From Anaeromyces robustus (taxonomy: Eukaryota > Neocallimastigomycota > Neocallimastigomycetes > Neocallimastigales > Neocallimastigaceae): a DNA stretch of 64,000 nucleotides. The position numbers were made by a program, and so were the translations under genes. Where the stretch lies: contig MCFG01000186.1 of the NCBI GenBank assembly GCA_002104895.1, positions 64,931 through 128,930 on the forward strand, given 5' to 3'. The first letter of the stretch is position 1. Each line of letters starts with the position of its first letter. Below are positions 11,907-26,880 of this stretch, in pieces. The notes below the pieces were generated by a model. It was not told the DNA's origin. It saw only the letters and a program-made list of their open reading frames with translations, and did not search any database.

Positions 11907-13030
11907 AAATAATATAGAATATAAAAAAAAATTTTTTTTTTTTAAATAAAAAATAATAAAATAAAATAAAAATAAAAAAGCATTCAAACATATTTATATG
12001 TATAACAACCATAAATTATTATTAAACATAGAATCATGAATTAATATTAAATATAAAAAAATCAAAATTAAAAAAAAAATTATCTCAAAATCAATATTAT
12101 ATTAGTAAAATAATTAATTAATCATCAAAATAAAAAATATATATATATATAAAAAAGAAACATAATATCAAAATAAAATAAAATAAAATAACAAAATACA
12201 ATAATAAAATAGAATAATAATAATAATAAAATATTTATTTATTTATTTTAAATTATATAAAATTTAGAAATTAGAAAAATTATATTAAAAAAAATTAGAA
12301 TAAAAAAAAATTATAAAATAAAATAATAAAAAATAAAAAATAAAAAATAAAAAATAAAAAAAGATTAAAAATTAAAGAGCAAAAAACGTTGATCGATCTT
12401 TTATAATAAATTAATAAATAATTAAATTTTTTTTTTCTATATTATTTTTTAATTTCATTTTATTTTATTTTTATTTTTATTTTCATTTTTTTATTTATTT
12501 ATTTAGTTTTAACTTTTTAATTTTTAGTTTTTAGATTTTAGTTTTTTGTTTTTTGTTTTTTTTTCTTTTAGAAATAAAAAAAAATTAGAAATATAATTAT
12601 AATTATTCTAATATTCTAATATATTATAATATCTATATATTAAACTTTTATGTATTGTATTCTTTATATATATATATATATATTCTTTATATATATATAA
12701 AAAGAAAAATAAAAACTATTTAGTTAAAAATTATAAATTTTAAATTAATTATTTTTTCCACAATAATGAAAAATAATTTATTTATAATTTATAATTTATA
12801 ATTTATAATTTATATAATTTTTTCTTTTTTTTTTTTTTTTTTTGTTGGCGTATGTATTATAATTGATCTTAAAAGAAAAAAAAGTAGAAAAGTAAAAAAG
12901 TAAAAAAAAACATTTTTATATATTATAATTATTTATAATTATATAAAATGTTTTTTTTTTTTTTTTTTATTATTTATATTATAATTATTTATATATTATA
13001 ATTATTTATATATATAAATTTTTCATTTTT

Positions 13031-13070
<40 letters not shown>

Positions 13071-13943
13071 GTTTAATATATAAAAAGTATGTGTTATGTT
13101 AATAATTTGTTTACTTTTTTTTTTTTCTATTGTTTATTATTAATTCTATTGTTAATATTAATTAATTAATTTATTAATTAATGTATTAATGTATTAATTA
13201 TTTAATGTATTATAATTATTATTTATTATTTATTATATATTATTATTAATTATTATTAATTATTTATTATTAATTATTATGTTTTATTATTCTTTATTTT
13301 ATGATTTATTTATTTATTTTTATTTATTTATTTATTTATTTGTATGTTTATTTATTTGTTTATTTATTTATTTGTTTGTTTTTATTTTTTGATATATTTT
13401 TTTTTTTTGCTGTTTTAAGAATTTTTCTTTTACATGTATATTTTAAATTATTTTTTTTATTGGTTTTGATTTTTTTTTTAATATTTTTTGTTAAAAATTT
13501 TAAAATATAAGAAGAAAAAAAAAAGCAATTTTTTTTTTTTTTTTCTTCTTTCCTTTGCTTTTTTGGTTTGAACTAAAAAAAAAAAATAAAAAAAATATAA
13601 TAATTATAATTATATATAATAAATTAAAAATGAAATGAAAGGTATACCAATTAATTTTTTAAAGAATAAAAAAGAATTTTTTTTAAAAAAAAAAAAAAAA
13701 AAAAAAACAATTTTTTTAATAATTATAAAAAAAAAAAAAAAAAGGTATATTGTATATATATATATATTTATATGATTAATTCATTTAATTTAATTAAATT
13801 TAATTTAATATATATATATATAAAGATGTTAAAAATTATAAAAGTTTAGTAAATTCGATTCAATTAAGATTTTCTTTTTCTTTTTTCTTTTTTTTTTTTC
13901 TTTTTATCTTATGTATGTATATTTATGTATGTATGTATGTATG

Positions 13944-13970
<27 letters not shown>
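11907..13970. other. Convergent intergenic region
   Basis: About 2.1 kb between the 3' ends of dolichol kinase (+) and the CAP-Gly gene (-). It contains poly(T)/poly(A) runs, a hairpin at 12903-12958, an AAAAAGCAA...TTGCTTTTTT inverted pair near 13515-13565, and (ATGT)n near 13912-13942. The CAP-Gly stop codon is followed directly, on its own strand, by about 28 A. No gene seen. Confidence 0.65.
12903..12958. terminator. Hairpin flanked by A and T runs, possible bidirectional 3'-end element
   Basis: A7-CATTTTTATATA pairs with TATATAAAATG-T7 with one bulged base and an AT-rich loop. The position between two convergent genes would suit transcript end formation from either side. This is a structural reading only. 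Confidence 0.3.
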
Positions 13971-13976
<6 letters not shown>

Positions 13977-14958
13977 ACTTAAATTATCATTTTCATCATC
14001 AAGTTCATCATTTAATATATCACAAAGCATTAAAATACTACTAGGTTTATTTTTAGAACGATTATTAGGTATATGATTACTACTAGAAACAGCAGCTATA
14101 TTAAAGGAATTAGATTTATGATTATGATTATTATTATTATTATGATTATTATTATTATTATTATTATTATTATAAGAGGTTAAGGAATGAGTTCTCGGTA
14201 GAGGTTCAGCATAAAAATTAAATTGACGATCTGACGGTATTTCACCATGATGACGACCTAAACTACCAAAACTTTTAGGTTTTGATGCATTGGTTAAAGA
14301 TATGGATCTATCAATACGTTCTATTCTTTGTCCTGATCGACTTCGACTATTATTACGATCTAAAGATCTTTTAGGATTACGACTATCACGTCTTGGTGGT
14401 TTATTACTATTCATACTTTGTCTACTATAACGGGTATTATCTTTTTCATAAGAATCTAAAAGACGATTATAATCATCTTCTAAATTCATATACTTTTCAA
14501 ATATTTTTTGATTTTCTTCATCTAATTCACGATTACTTTCTTCTAATTCTTTTACTTTTTGTTTTGTTATTTCTAATTCTTGAGTCACTTCTTCCATATC
14601 CATACTATTTAATACTTTAGTTTCTTCTAATTCATCTCTTAAATCTTGAATTTCTAATTTCATCATTTCAATTTCCTTTTCTCTTTCCTTTTCTTTTTCA
14701 TCGTCCTTTTCATCATCTTTATCACTTTGTTCTTCTTTCTCTTCCTCTTTCTTTTTCTTTTCTTTTTCTTTATCCTTATTATCCTTTAATTTATTAGCAT
14801 TTGTTCCATCCATAATTGAAGATTCCATATTAATCATAAGATCTAAATCATCTTCAACAATTGAACTTGCACTATCATTAACAACAGAATCTCTATCTTT
14901 ATCTTTATCATTATTATCATCATTATCATTATCATTATCTTTATTTTTATTTTTATTT

Positions 14959-14989
<31 letters not shown>

Positions 14990-17900
14990 CGTTATTAGTA
15001 TTATTATTATCTAAGGATATAGAAGTAGAGGAAGAATGATTTTTTGCTTGAAGTAAACTTTCTTTTAAAGATTCAATTTCCTTTTTATATTTTTCTGATA
15101 AAGCTTTTTCATTTAAAAGATCTTTTTCTACATTATCAATATTTTTAAGAAGAGAAGCTTTTTCTTCTTCATAATCATTTTTTAATTTTTCTATTTCTTC
15201 TATATTTTCATTACGAAGATGAATAATAATATCATTAGATTCCTTTTCTTTTTCCTCTTTTTCTTTTAAGATACGTTGAATTTCATCTTTTGATTCTCTT
15301 AATTTTTCTTTATAATCACGTTTTAAATCATCCATAGCTTTTTCAGTTTTATCTAATTGTTTTTCATAATTTTCTTTTAAACGTTCTATTTCCTTTTCAT
15401 TACGATCTCTATCTCTATCCCTATCTCTATCCCTATCTCTATCTCGATCATCTCTCATTTTTTCATTATATTTTAAATCATCAATGGTACGATTTAATCG
15501 TTGATTCTTTTCTTTTAATTCATCAATTTCATCTTCATAACTTTCTCTTAAATCTCTAGCTTCATTTTTTAATTTTTTAATATCCTCAAGAAAAGATTGT
15601 CTTTCCTTTTCAAAATCTTCCTTTAATTTATTGACTTCTTCTATATTTTCACTACGAAGATGAAGTATCATTTCATCAGATTCCTTTTGTTGTTCTGTAC
15701 GATCCTCTTTTAATCGATTAATTTCTTCCTCGGATTTTTTCAATTTATCTTGATAATCTTGTTGTATACTTTCAATTAATTTATCAGATTCATTTATTTC
15801 TTCTTGATATAATTCCTTTAAACGAGAAATTTCATCATTTGTTTCTAATAATTGATTTTGATAATCTTTAATGGTAGCTTCATTAACCTCTTGAAGTTTT
15901 AATTTTTCCTTTTTCAATTCTTCTAATTTATTTTTTAAATCTTCCATTTCCTTCTTATAATGATCTTCCTTTTCATCATAATTTTGTTTTAATTTTTCAA
16001 TTTCAAGGGCACGATCAGCTTCTTTGGAATGACTACTATTTTTAATTTCTTCTAAACTTTTTTCATATTCTTCCTTTCTCTTGGTCATTTGATCTTCCTT
16101 TTCTTTAACTTGTTGTTCAAAATGATTAACACGATCATTAGCATCATCTAATTTATCTTGAAGATCATTAATAGTTCTTTCAAATTTTTCCATCATTTCT
16201 TTATTACAATCCATAGTAAGTTGACATTCCTCTTGTACTTTATGAAGATCTTCTTGAGTTTGATCTAATCGTTCTTTAAGCGAATGATTTTCCTTTTGAA
16301 CTTTTTCTAATTCATTAATAGCTTTAGATTTTTCTTCAATGGTTTCATTTAATTCTGCTACCTTTTTTCTTAAAGAAACGGTTTCTTTAACTTCTTGATC
16401 ATAGGCATCTTGTTTATCAATGAAACGATTTTCTAATTGATGGAAATCTCTTTGAGATATATTAATTTTCTTTTGAAGTTGAGCAATTTCTTCATTTAAT
16501 TTTTTAGTTTCATTTTGAGAAATAATGGCAGAGGTATCTAATAATTCTTGTTTTTCATTTAATTCTAATTCCTTTAAATTAATTAATTCCTTAAAATTTT
16601 CTAATTGTATTTTTAATTGTTTAATATCTTCCTCATACATAAAACATTCATCCTCCTTTTCCGATATTTGTTTTTCTAAATTGATCTTAACATCATTTAA
16701 ACTTTTAATTTTTTCTTCAAAATCATATTTTTCTTCATTTAATCCTAATACTTTTTCATCCAATTGATATAATTCTTCATTTAATTTATCAACTTGACTT
16801 TCCAATTTTTCTTCCAATTTTTTCATTTCTTCCTTTAAATCTTCATTTTCTTTTTGAAGTTTTTTAGATTCTTGTTCGAAATTTTCCTTTTCTACTTTTT
16901 CTATTTCCAATTCTAATTTTAATTCATTACATTCTTCTTGAAGACGTTCTAATTCACCAACACAATTAATGACATTAACTTTACAACTTTCATTTTCCTT
17001 TTCTAATTGATCTAATTTTTCGGTTAATTCTGTTAAAAGTTGATAATATTCTTGGGATTGTTTAGTTAAAAATTCAATTTCCTTTTTCAATCTTTCTTCA
17101 GATTGATCCGTTTCATTTAACGTTTTTTCCATATCCTCTACTAATCCATTAAATTTTCGTATACTTTCCTCCTTTAAATCATCCCTTTCTTCTTTTAACT
17201 TTTCAATCGTTATTTCTAAATTTTTAATATGATCATCCGCTTGTTCTAATGCCATTTCTTGTTGATTAAATTGATTATTGAAATGGGCTTCAACATGTTG
17301 ATGATGATTATCCATTTCGTATAATTCCTTTTCTAAGGATTTAATTTGAAGACTTAATTCTTGACATTCTTCTTCATAATGTCTAGCTAAATTATTTGCT
17401 GCTTCAATTTCTTGTTCAGCTTTTTCTCTTTGTTGTAAATGTTCTTGATCCATTTGATAAGATAATTTTTTCATTTCTTCCAATTCATTTTCCAAATCTT
17501 CACGTTCTATTAAAAGTTGATTTTTACATATAGCAAATTCTTGTTCTAATGTTTCCTTTTCATTTTTCGTTTCTTCTGCATATCTTTCAAAATCTTCCTT
17601 TAAAGAATTATATTCTTCGGAAATGAGATTATATTGTTCAAAATAATATCTAAATTTATTTTCTAAATTACCTAATTCCTTAGATTTTTTTTCTATATCA
17701 TTATGAAGTTGATTCATATTATCTTTATGATTTTGATGTATATTTTCCTTTTTAGATTTAATATCATCAATCATAATTTCAAGAGATTGTTTTTCATCTA
17801 ATAACATATTAATTTTATCTTCAGTATGATTTAATTTTTCTCTTAATTCTTTAGATTCTTCCTTAGTCTTCATTAATTCATGGGTTAATTCGGCAATAAT

Positions 17901-19937
17901 ATTTTTGGATTCCTTATCACTTTCTTCATTACTAGAAAAAATTTTGCCATTTTGTTCCGTTAAATGATCAATTAATGTTTGGAATTTATCAAGGGAATAA
18001 CGCATTTCTTCAGATGTATTATTCATATAGTCACTTTCTTGTTCATAAATATCTTTAATAGATTCTTGATCAGCAAACTTCAAACTTTTTTGTGAACTGA
18101 AAGAACGACTTCTATCTTTTTTAGTTCTTAATGAACTTTTACGTTTTACAGTATCAAAGAAAAGTGATTTACTTGTTTTTAATGGTTTTGATGTTGATGT
18201 TGATGCTGATGCTGATATTGATGTTGATGAAGGTGCTAGTAAACCATTTTCAGTTTTAACAACACTAAAGGAATTAGAATGAGGTTTATGATGAAATTGT
18301 GGTGGAATTAAATCATTTTCAGTTTTAACAACACTAAAGGAACTAGAATGAAGTTTACGAGGTTGTGGTGAAATTAAATCATTTTCATCGCCACTATGAT
18401 TACTTTCTTCTTGTTGATGTAAATTTATAGATTGTGCTTGATAATTTAAAGTATCTGAAGTATTTGTATTTGTAGCTATGATTGGACTTTTTAGAATAAG
18501 ATTTGCTTCTGAAAGAGAATTTGAAAATTCTTCCAAATGTTTAAGATGTTCTGAATTATCTTGACTATAAAAACTACTACGTTTGCCATCATTAAAATGA
18601 TTCATATCTAAACTAAGACGTCTGTTAGATGATTTAGATCCTACTTTAGGTGATGATGGCATAGAATTAGTAAGCCGTATATCATTTTTATTCTCATTAT
18701 CATTAGATAGGATTGAAGTACGTTTACGTTCTGGTGGTGAACCATTAATCGTACTAGAAGTAATTGATAATTTTTCCGATAGAATATCATCACCAAGACC
18801 TTCTTCATTTGTATTAGTTTCGAAATTTTCATTTACTTTAATAGTATCATCTTCACAACCACTTTCATTTCCAAGATCAATAATAGTTACTTTTTCTTCA
18901 TTATTTTCAACCGTTTTTACACTATCATGTTTATCTTCTTGATGTTCATTACTAAAAAGTTTACTTTTGCCTAAACCTATAGAATGACTCATTATAATAG
19001 GGGATCGACCACTATTATCATTATTATGATTTAATTCTAGTTTCTTATTAATCTTTTTAAGATCAGGAGATAATGATAAACCTTCATGATTAAAACTATG
19101 TTCGTCTACCAATGATGTAGACTTACTTAAAGGTGAATAGAGATGTGAATTATAAAGATTTTTTAATGAACTTGTTGTCAAAGAAGTGGCAGATTTTGGT
19201 TGAATTTTGGATTTTAAACCAGATCTACTGGTAAGTGAATAGGATGTATTTGATAATTTTGAAGACATTGGAGTTTTAGGCGTTTTAGGTGTTTTAGGTG
19301 TTTTAGGGGTTTGAGGAGTTTTTGGTGGTTTGGTCTCTATTGCTGATCTAAAAGACGCTGCTGATAAAGACCTTGAACTATTTAATTTATTAAGAGAATC
19401 TGCGCTATTTAATTTAGTTTTGTATAATGGAGTTTTCAAATTTTTACCTAATTTTGAAGTATTAGATTTTAAATTTGTATTTACAGTTATTTTATTCTTA
19501 TTTTTCAAAGAATATTTACTTTTAGTACTAAAAGAAGAAATTTCTGAAGCATTATCATCTATTTCTTTATCTTTACTAATTTTCTCTACTGCAGTGATAG
19601 GTATAAATATTCCTGTTGCTGGTGCACATTTAAAATATGTTACACCCATTACAGTTCCATTATTTTTTCCACCGCCACGTTTGTCTAATTCTACACCAAC
19701 CCATATTCCAGTTTTAAATTTGGTTTCTCCAACGTACCTTACTGTACCTTTTTGATTAGTAGTTTTTATAAATACATAATCATCAACATTTATATTATAA
19801 TCATCAACATTTTTCTGTAAACTTTTAGTTGAAAAAGAAGATTTAGGTTTCGCTGAATATTTTAATCCAATTTTTGGTGAAGTTTGTAATTTTATATTAC
19901 TTTTAGTTGTTACTCCAAATGTAGGTAATTTTGACAT
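13971..19937 (-). CDS. CAP-Gly domain, long coiled-coil microtubule-binding protein (CLIP-170-like)
   Basis: Intronless gene for 1988 residues. A single CAP-Gly domain spans residues about 50-118 (GTVRYVGETKFKTGIWVGVELD, then GKNNGTVMGVTYFKC at 90-104); its groove motif reads GKNNG where GKNDG is usual. Such domains bind the C-terminal EEY/F tail of alpha-tubulin and EB proteins. Next comes a basic, Ser/Thr-rich region (about 120-640) with a run of PKT repeats and two copies of SFSVVKTEN. About 1,200 residues of heptad-like coiled coil (about 650-1850) follow. It is broken by an alternating Asp-Arg run (about residues 1497-1513) and an Asn/Asp/Lys run (about 1645-1690). The tail is Arg/Ser-rich, then Asn-rich, with no CCHC zinc knuckle. 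The layout matches CLIP-170/Bik1/Tip1 plus-end proteins; dynactin p150Glued is the main alternative but its own domain was not recognised. The start chosen is the first ATG of the frame. Confidence 0.88.
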
Positions 19938-20567
19938 GGTATTATTTATTTATTTATTTATTTATTTTTTAATTAATTAATTGGTAATTATTATTATAAT
20001 TATATTATTATTATTATTATTATTATATTTTTATTATTATTATTATTATTATTGTATTTTATTTTTTCATTTAACCTTGTATAATTTTTTTATGATAATT
20101 AATTTTAAATTTAATTTCTGTTTTTATTGAAATTCTATAAGTATAATAAGATATTTTATTTCTTAAATTATAAATATCATAAAAAATTTAAATAATATAC
20201 ATAAATGATTAAAAAAATATTATTAATAAATATATAAAGATTTATATTAAAAAAAAAAAATTAACTATTACGCATAACCAAATAAATAGTATAGTAATTT
20301 ACCTTTATATGTTTATTAATTTTTTTTTTTTAGAAAAAAGAATTCTGAAAAGATTAATTATTTTAATTATAATATTTATATTAATAATTTTTTAACATTA
20401 AAGTTGAATATTAAATTATTGTCCTTTCAAAAAGTATATAAAAGAGAAATATGATAACGTGATTTTTGTTAAAATTGAAACTATGAAAGTTTTTAAACTT
20501 AATTTAAAAAAAAACTAATATCTTATTAATTTCAAAATAAAATATCTTTTTATTTTGCTTTTTTTTT

Positions 20568-20630
20568 TTTTGTTTGTTTGCTTGCTTGTTTGCTTGCTTG
20601 CTTGTTTGTTTGTTTGTTTGTTTGTTTTTG
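20568..20630. repeat. (TTTG/CTTG)n tract upstream of CAP-Gly gene
   Basis: Tetranucleotide units alternate TTTG and CTTG, within a T-rich stretch about 630 bases 5' of the CAP-Gly start codon (minus strand). A similar tract lies at 55210-55240. Confidence 0.7.
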
Positions 20631-21498
20631 TCCTTTTTTTTTTTCTTTTATTTTTTTTTTTATTCTTAAAATAAAAAATTGCTATTGTGTTTTTTGTTTA
20701 CCTTAAATTAAATTAAAAAGAATAAAAAAAAAAAATAAAAGTTATAGAAAAAAAAAAATCTATATTATATTATATAAGAATTATCTTATTGAAATTCATA
20801 TGAATTCTTCAATTGATTATTTTAATTCAATTCAAGAAATAATATGAAAATGAAATGCGCTAATAAAGATTCAATACTATCTATAAATTTTTGTTTTAAC
20901 GTATTTCTTATTTTTTTACTTATTATTATTCTTGATTTTTGATTTTTGATTTTTTTTATTTTTTATTTTTTTTTACTGTTGAACCTTATTATATACAAAT
21001 GGTTTTAAAATGTATCTTGCAAACAGAAAAAAAATGCATTATAAATAGGATTATTTACTCAATTATTATTTATTATAATTGGCCTATTTTATATATTAAC
21101 AATAATAAAAAAAATTTTTTTTTTATTATTCAATATATATTCTTTCCATAATAAAAAATATTATTTTATTATTAAAAGGTATTATATTTAAAAAAAAAAT
21201 AAAAAGTTAAATGAAATTAAAATGTTTTTTTTTTTATTTTCTATTACTATAAAATTAATTAAGAAATAAAAAAGAAAAAAAAATATACTTTTAATAATTA
21301 ACAATTAACTATTTATTATTTTTTTCCAAATATTATTTATTTAATATTTTAATATTTAATATTTAATAAAATTAATAAACTTTATTTTATATTAAAACTA
21401 CTCCTTTTTTTTTTTTTTTTTTTTTTGTATTCTCTAAATTAAAAATTAAAAAAAAAAAAAGTTTTCTTGTTTAAAATTGAGTAATTTTCTTAAGATTT

Positions 21499-21514
21499 TT
21501 ATTTATTCATTCAT

Positions 21515-21581
<67 letters not shown>

Positions 21582-21602
21582 TTCATTCATTCATTCATTC
21601 AT

Positions 21603-21646
<44 letters not shown>

Positions 21647-21657
21647 TATTTATTAAT

Positions 21658-21693
<36 letters not shown>

Positions 21694-21752
21694 TATTTAT
21701 TTATTATTTATTTATTAATTTATTTATTAATTTATTTATTTATCATAATACA
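21499..21752. repeat. (ATTT)n microsatellite with (ATTC)n interruption
   Basis: Long TTTA/ATTC tetranucleotide array. ATTC units cluster near 21580-21600, and TTTAATATTTA variants lie towards the right. Confidence 0.85.
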
Positions 21753-24700
21753 TTAATTAAATAATATACAATCATATATTGATAATATATTATTAATCAA
21801 TTATATATATTCAATACAAATATAATTATTATATTGTATAGTATACTTTTATATATGTTTTTTTTTTTGGATATACAAAATATATATATATAAATAAATA
21901 ATACATATAAAGACAGTAAAATAGAAAAATCAATTAAGAGAAATACATTATTATTATTAATGATAGTATAACGGTTGCAAAGAATAATAATAATTTTAAC
22001 CATAATTTTTATTAATAATAAATTATAATTATATTCTAAAATTCCTATTAAATAAGAATATAATTTTATTATTATTATTATTATTATAATTATTATTATT
22101 ATTATTTATTATTATTTATTATTATTATTATTTATTATTATTATTATTATTATAATTCTTATTATTAAAAATATCATTATTTATTATAATTATTTATTAT
22201 TTCTTTATGTAATAATTTCTTACCATTTCTTGTATAATTTCTTATGATTTCATATATAATATATTAATCTTTTTTTTTTTCATATTATTTTTTATTATTA
22301 ATCTCAATATTAATTTAATAATTAAATATATTGTATCATTATAATATATTATATTATAACTTTAATGATAATATATTAAAAACTCATAATAATTCCTATT
22401 TGCTATTTATTATCATGATAATAACAAATTACCTTAATATATAACAATTAATTATTATATACATTTTATTTATATTATTTCTCATTATGTAATATATTTT
22501 AATATATGTAATAATATATCGATATAATATATAAGTTTATTTATATTAATATAATTCAAAACTTTTTTATATTAAATTAAATTATTTAAAAAACTAATAT
22601 TTTGTTTTAGTAGACAAATTTTTTTATTGAAAAATATAAAAATTCTATTGTACATTTTATTATATTATATTATATTATATTATATTATATTATATTATAT
22701 TATATTATATAGTTCCTATCAATATATTAAATATGATATATTAAACTTATATTAAAAATATAAATAATTCATATCCATATTATATTATATATTATTACTT
22801 GTATATATTATAGTATATTATAGTATATTTTAATTCTTTTTTTTCTTTTTGGCTTGTATATTAAAAAAATACTTTTTTTTTTTTTTTTTTGTTTTAGAAA
22901 GAGTAAACTATTGAAAAAAAAAATAATCAAAAAAAAAAAAAATGGAAAAGGAGAGTAAATGTGAAAAGATAATAAATGTAAAAAGGAAAGTAAACGCAAA
23001 AGGAGAATAAATAATAATAATAACAATAATAATAATAATAATAATAAGTTTTTAATCAGTTAAAATACTATGAGTAAAATAATTAATCTTACGAAAATTA
23101 TTATTATTTTGTATTATTATTATATATTTATTACTACTATAAATTTAATATCGGTTTAATAATAATAAGAATAAGAATATATAATAATTTAAATATTAAA
23201 ATAATAAAGCAATTATACTAAACAATTAAAAAAAATATATGGTAAGAACTCAGAAAGTAACAACCAAATACAAGTCAAGATTATTTATAATAACTGTAAT
23301 AACAGTTTATATGTACTTTATATATATATATTTATAAGTTCTAGTTTATTATTTGTTTTTAGGATTTTGAGTTTTAAAATTTAAATCTTTAATTTTGGTA
23401 TTTTTGGTATTTGACACAAGTTAAAAAAATAAAAAAATAAAAAAACATGAAACATTAAATTAGTTAATTAATTAAAATAAAAATGAAAAAATGAAAATAA
23501 AAATTAAAGAAAAAAAAATTGCCTTTTTCTTTTTTAGTATTATTAATTACTAATTTTATTAAAATTTAATAAGAGTTTATGAAATGTATTTATTATTAAA
23601 CTTTTATTATAATTTTTCATATAATTAAACTTTTTTTTTATTAATTAAACATCATTTATTAATGACTTATTTTACTATGTATTTTTTGTTATGTTAAAAT
23701 GTGATAATAAATATAAGTAATAAAATTATAGACATTTTCTCTTTTTATTCATTATTCATTATTCATTTATTCATTTATTTATTATTTCTCTCTTTATTAA
23801 CTATTATTTATTTATATTTTTATTTTTATTTATTAGTTTTTATTTTTTATTTTTTTATTTCTTATTTCTTATTTATTAACTATTTTATTCTTTTCTACTT
23901 TTAAAATCTTTTTATTTTCCATTTCTAATTTCCAATTTCTTTAAAAAGAAAAAAAGAAAAAACATAATAAAAATTAATATAAATATTTCCTTATATAGTA
24001 AGTATATTGTGTAAAATAATATTTTGTATTCAATGATGATATATTAATAAAATAATAGAAATCATTTTGTAATTAAATTAATATCAAACTTTATTTATAT
24101 GTAAAAATTATTACGTAAACAATAATTAATATATAATAATGAATATAAATTTAAATAAATTAATTAATCTTAAAAAAGAAAATGAATAAATAAATAATAA
24201 TTAAATAAATATATACTATAATTAAATGAATAAAACCTATATAGATAAATTAGTAAAGAATAATTTTTTTTTTAATTAATTAATTAATTAATTAATTAAT
24301 TATTGACACATCAATCATAAACTTTCAATGTAAAACTCTTTCTTAACTTAATATAAAATGTAATAGATTATGTTATTTTATTCTATTTTAAAAAAAGAAA
24401 TTTTATTAGTAAAAATAATCAATAGGATTAATCTAAAAATTAGGTAATAATTATGTAATAATTTACAGGTTAAAAAAAGTCAAAAAAAATAAAAACAAAA
24501 ATATGTATTAATTAATAGGTTTTAATTTTTTTAATTAACAATAATTATGACATAATTAATCTTTAATAAAAAAATGAATTCTTACCCTTTTTTTTTTTTT
24601 TTTGTGGTTTTAAGGAATATGATTCTAGAAAGATTTAGTATAATAAAAAAAAAGAACATTTAATTAAGTTTTTATTTCAATACTTAGTCATAATTAAAAA

Positions 24701-24899
24701 TTAAAATTTCCTTTTTATTAAAAAATGTTTATATTTCTATTAATTATTATTAGTATGGAAAGAAAAAAAAAAAAAAAAAAGCTTGAGATAATGTTTATTT
24801 ATGTTATACAACATGAGTATAATGACAATAAAATATGATATAAAAGCATGACTTAGCATAATTCTTAATTTAAATTTCAACATTGTTTTTGCTTTTGTT

Positions 24900-25042
<143 letters not shown>

Positions 25043-25435
25043 TTAAATATGGAAGGATGTTTTTTATTTATGTTACACAAATATTACATTAAAATACACA
25101 AAAAAAAAACAAAACTTTTATAATTTCATTACTAATAATTAAAGTTTTCAAAAAAAAAAAATTTAATTAAATTAAAGGTTTATTTTAAAGGGTTAAGATT
25201 AAGAATACAATAATATAATAATTATAATTATAATAATTGAAAAAAAAAACAATAGAAAAAATAGAAAAAAAAAAAAGAATTACTACTTCTTAGTATATAA
25301 AAAAAAAAAAAAAAATTAATATATTTTAAAATCAAGGTAAGGGAATGGGAAACTATTAATATTTTATGTACAATACTTTTTGATATTTTTTATTTATTTA
25401 ATCATAAATGTATTTTAAGGAGTTTATAATTAATG

Positions 25436-25466
<31 letters not shown>

Positions 25467-26735
25467 TTCAATATTAATATTAATAATATTAAAATATTAA
25501 ATAAATATATGATTTATTTTTTTAAAAAAAAAAATAATAATAAAGAATGTATTATACATATTATACATATAAATAAGGAGTATTTAAAATAATAATATAA
25601 TTAGAATACTTTTTTTTATTGTTATTATCGAAAATAATAAATGTATAAAATAAATATATAGATATTCTTTTTTTTATTATTATTATTATTAATATTATAA
25701 TAAAGCATTTAAATAAAGGATTTAAATAAAAAATTAACATAATAATATAATATATAATTCATATTTTTTTTTTTTTTTTACTTTAAAAAAATTAATATTT
25801 TTAAAACCTAAAAATAAATATCCTCCTGTATCAAGGATTAATATATACAAATTTGTGTGATTTTATTCATTTTTTTTTATTATTATTTTCTAAAGTATCA
25901 AGTAGATTGTATCAATAAATTAAATTATCTTTAGTTTTCTTTTCTGACATTTTAAATTAATATGTTGTAATTATACTTTTTTTTTATTTTATTCTTAATT
26001 TTTTTATAATAAGAATTATTAAATATAAAAATGACTATTAATTATATTAGGTCTTCCTATTATAATAAAAATATATATAACAAAAGTTTTTCTATATATA
26101 TATATATATATTTTTTAAAAAAATATATGAATATGAAATATAAAATATAATAATTAAAAAAAAAATAGTTTTTTTTTTTTTTTTTTTATAAGATTTCACT
26201 TAGGATGTTAATGGGTTATAAATATGTAAATGTGTAAATATGAAAAGAATTTATTTATTATAGTTTTTAATAATAATTTATTTATTAAATAATCATAATC
26301 ATAATTTTAATTTTTAATTTTCTTTTTTTTTTTTTAACAATATATATCATAAGACATAAATTAATTTGAATATATTTTAATTATAGAAATAAATTTTATT
26401 ATGAATTATGATATCTTTACAATTGTCTAACAGAAGAAATGAGGTAATAAAAAAACTAGAATAATATATATATTATAATATAATATACATATTATAATAA
26501 ACATTGTTATAGTTTAATATTTTTTAATTTTATAACATAAAATAAAAATTGTTATATATATATATATTATTTGCCTTTTACTTTTTATTTAACCTAATGA
26601 ACAAACTTTAATATAAATGTTATTATTATTATTAATATTATTATTATTATTACTACTATTATTAATTAATTATTATTAATTATTATTATTATTTATTCAT
26701 TTATTTATTTATTTATTTATTTATCAATATTATTA

Positions 26736-26802
<67 letters not shown>

Positions 26803-26830
26803 TTAATATTATTATTATTTATTATTATTA

Positions 26831-26880
<50 letters not shown>

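Noticed and set aside
19330-19755. 141-codon plus-strand frame opposite the CAP-Gly domain
   Set aside because: Antisense of a well-supported domain; no independent features.
20939-21151. 70-codon plus-strand frame in the gene desert
   Set aside because: Phe/Ile-rich composition is what random AT-rich DNA gives; no start context or domain.
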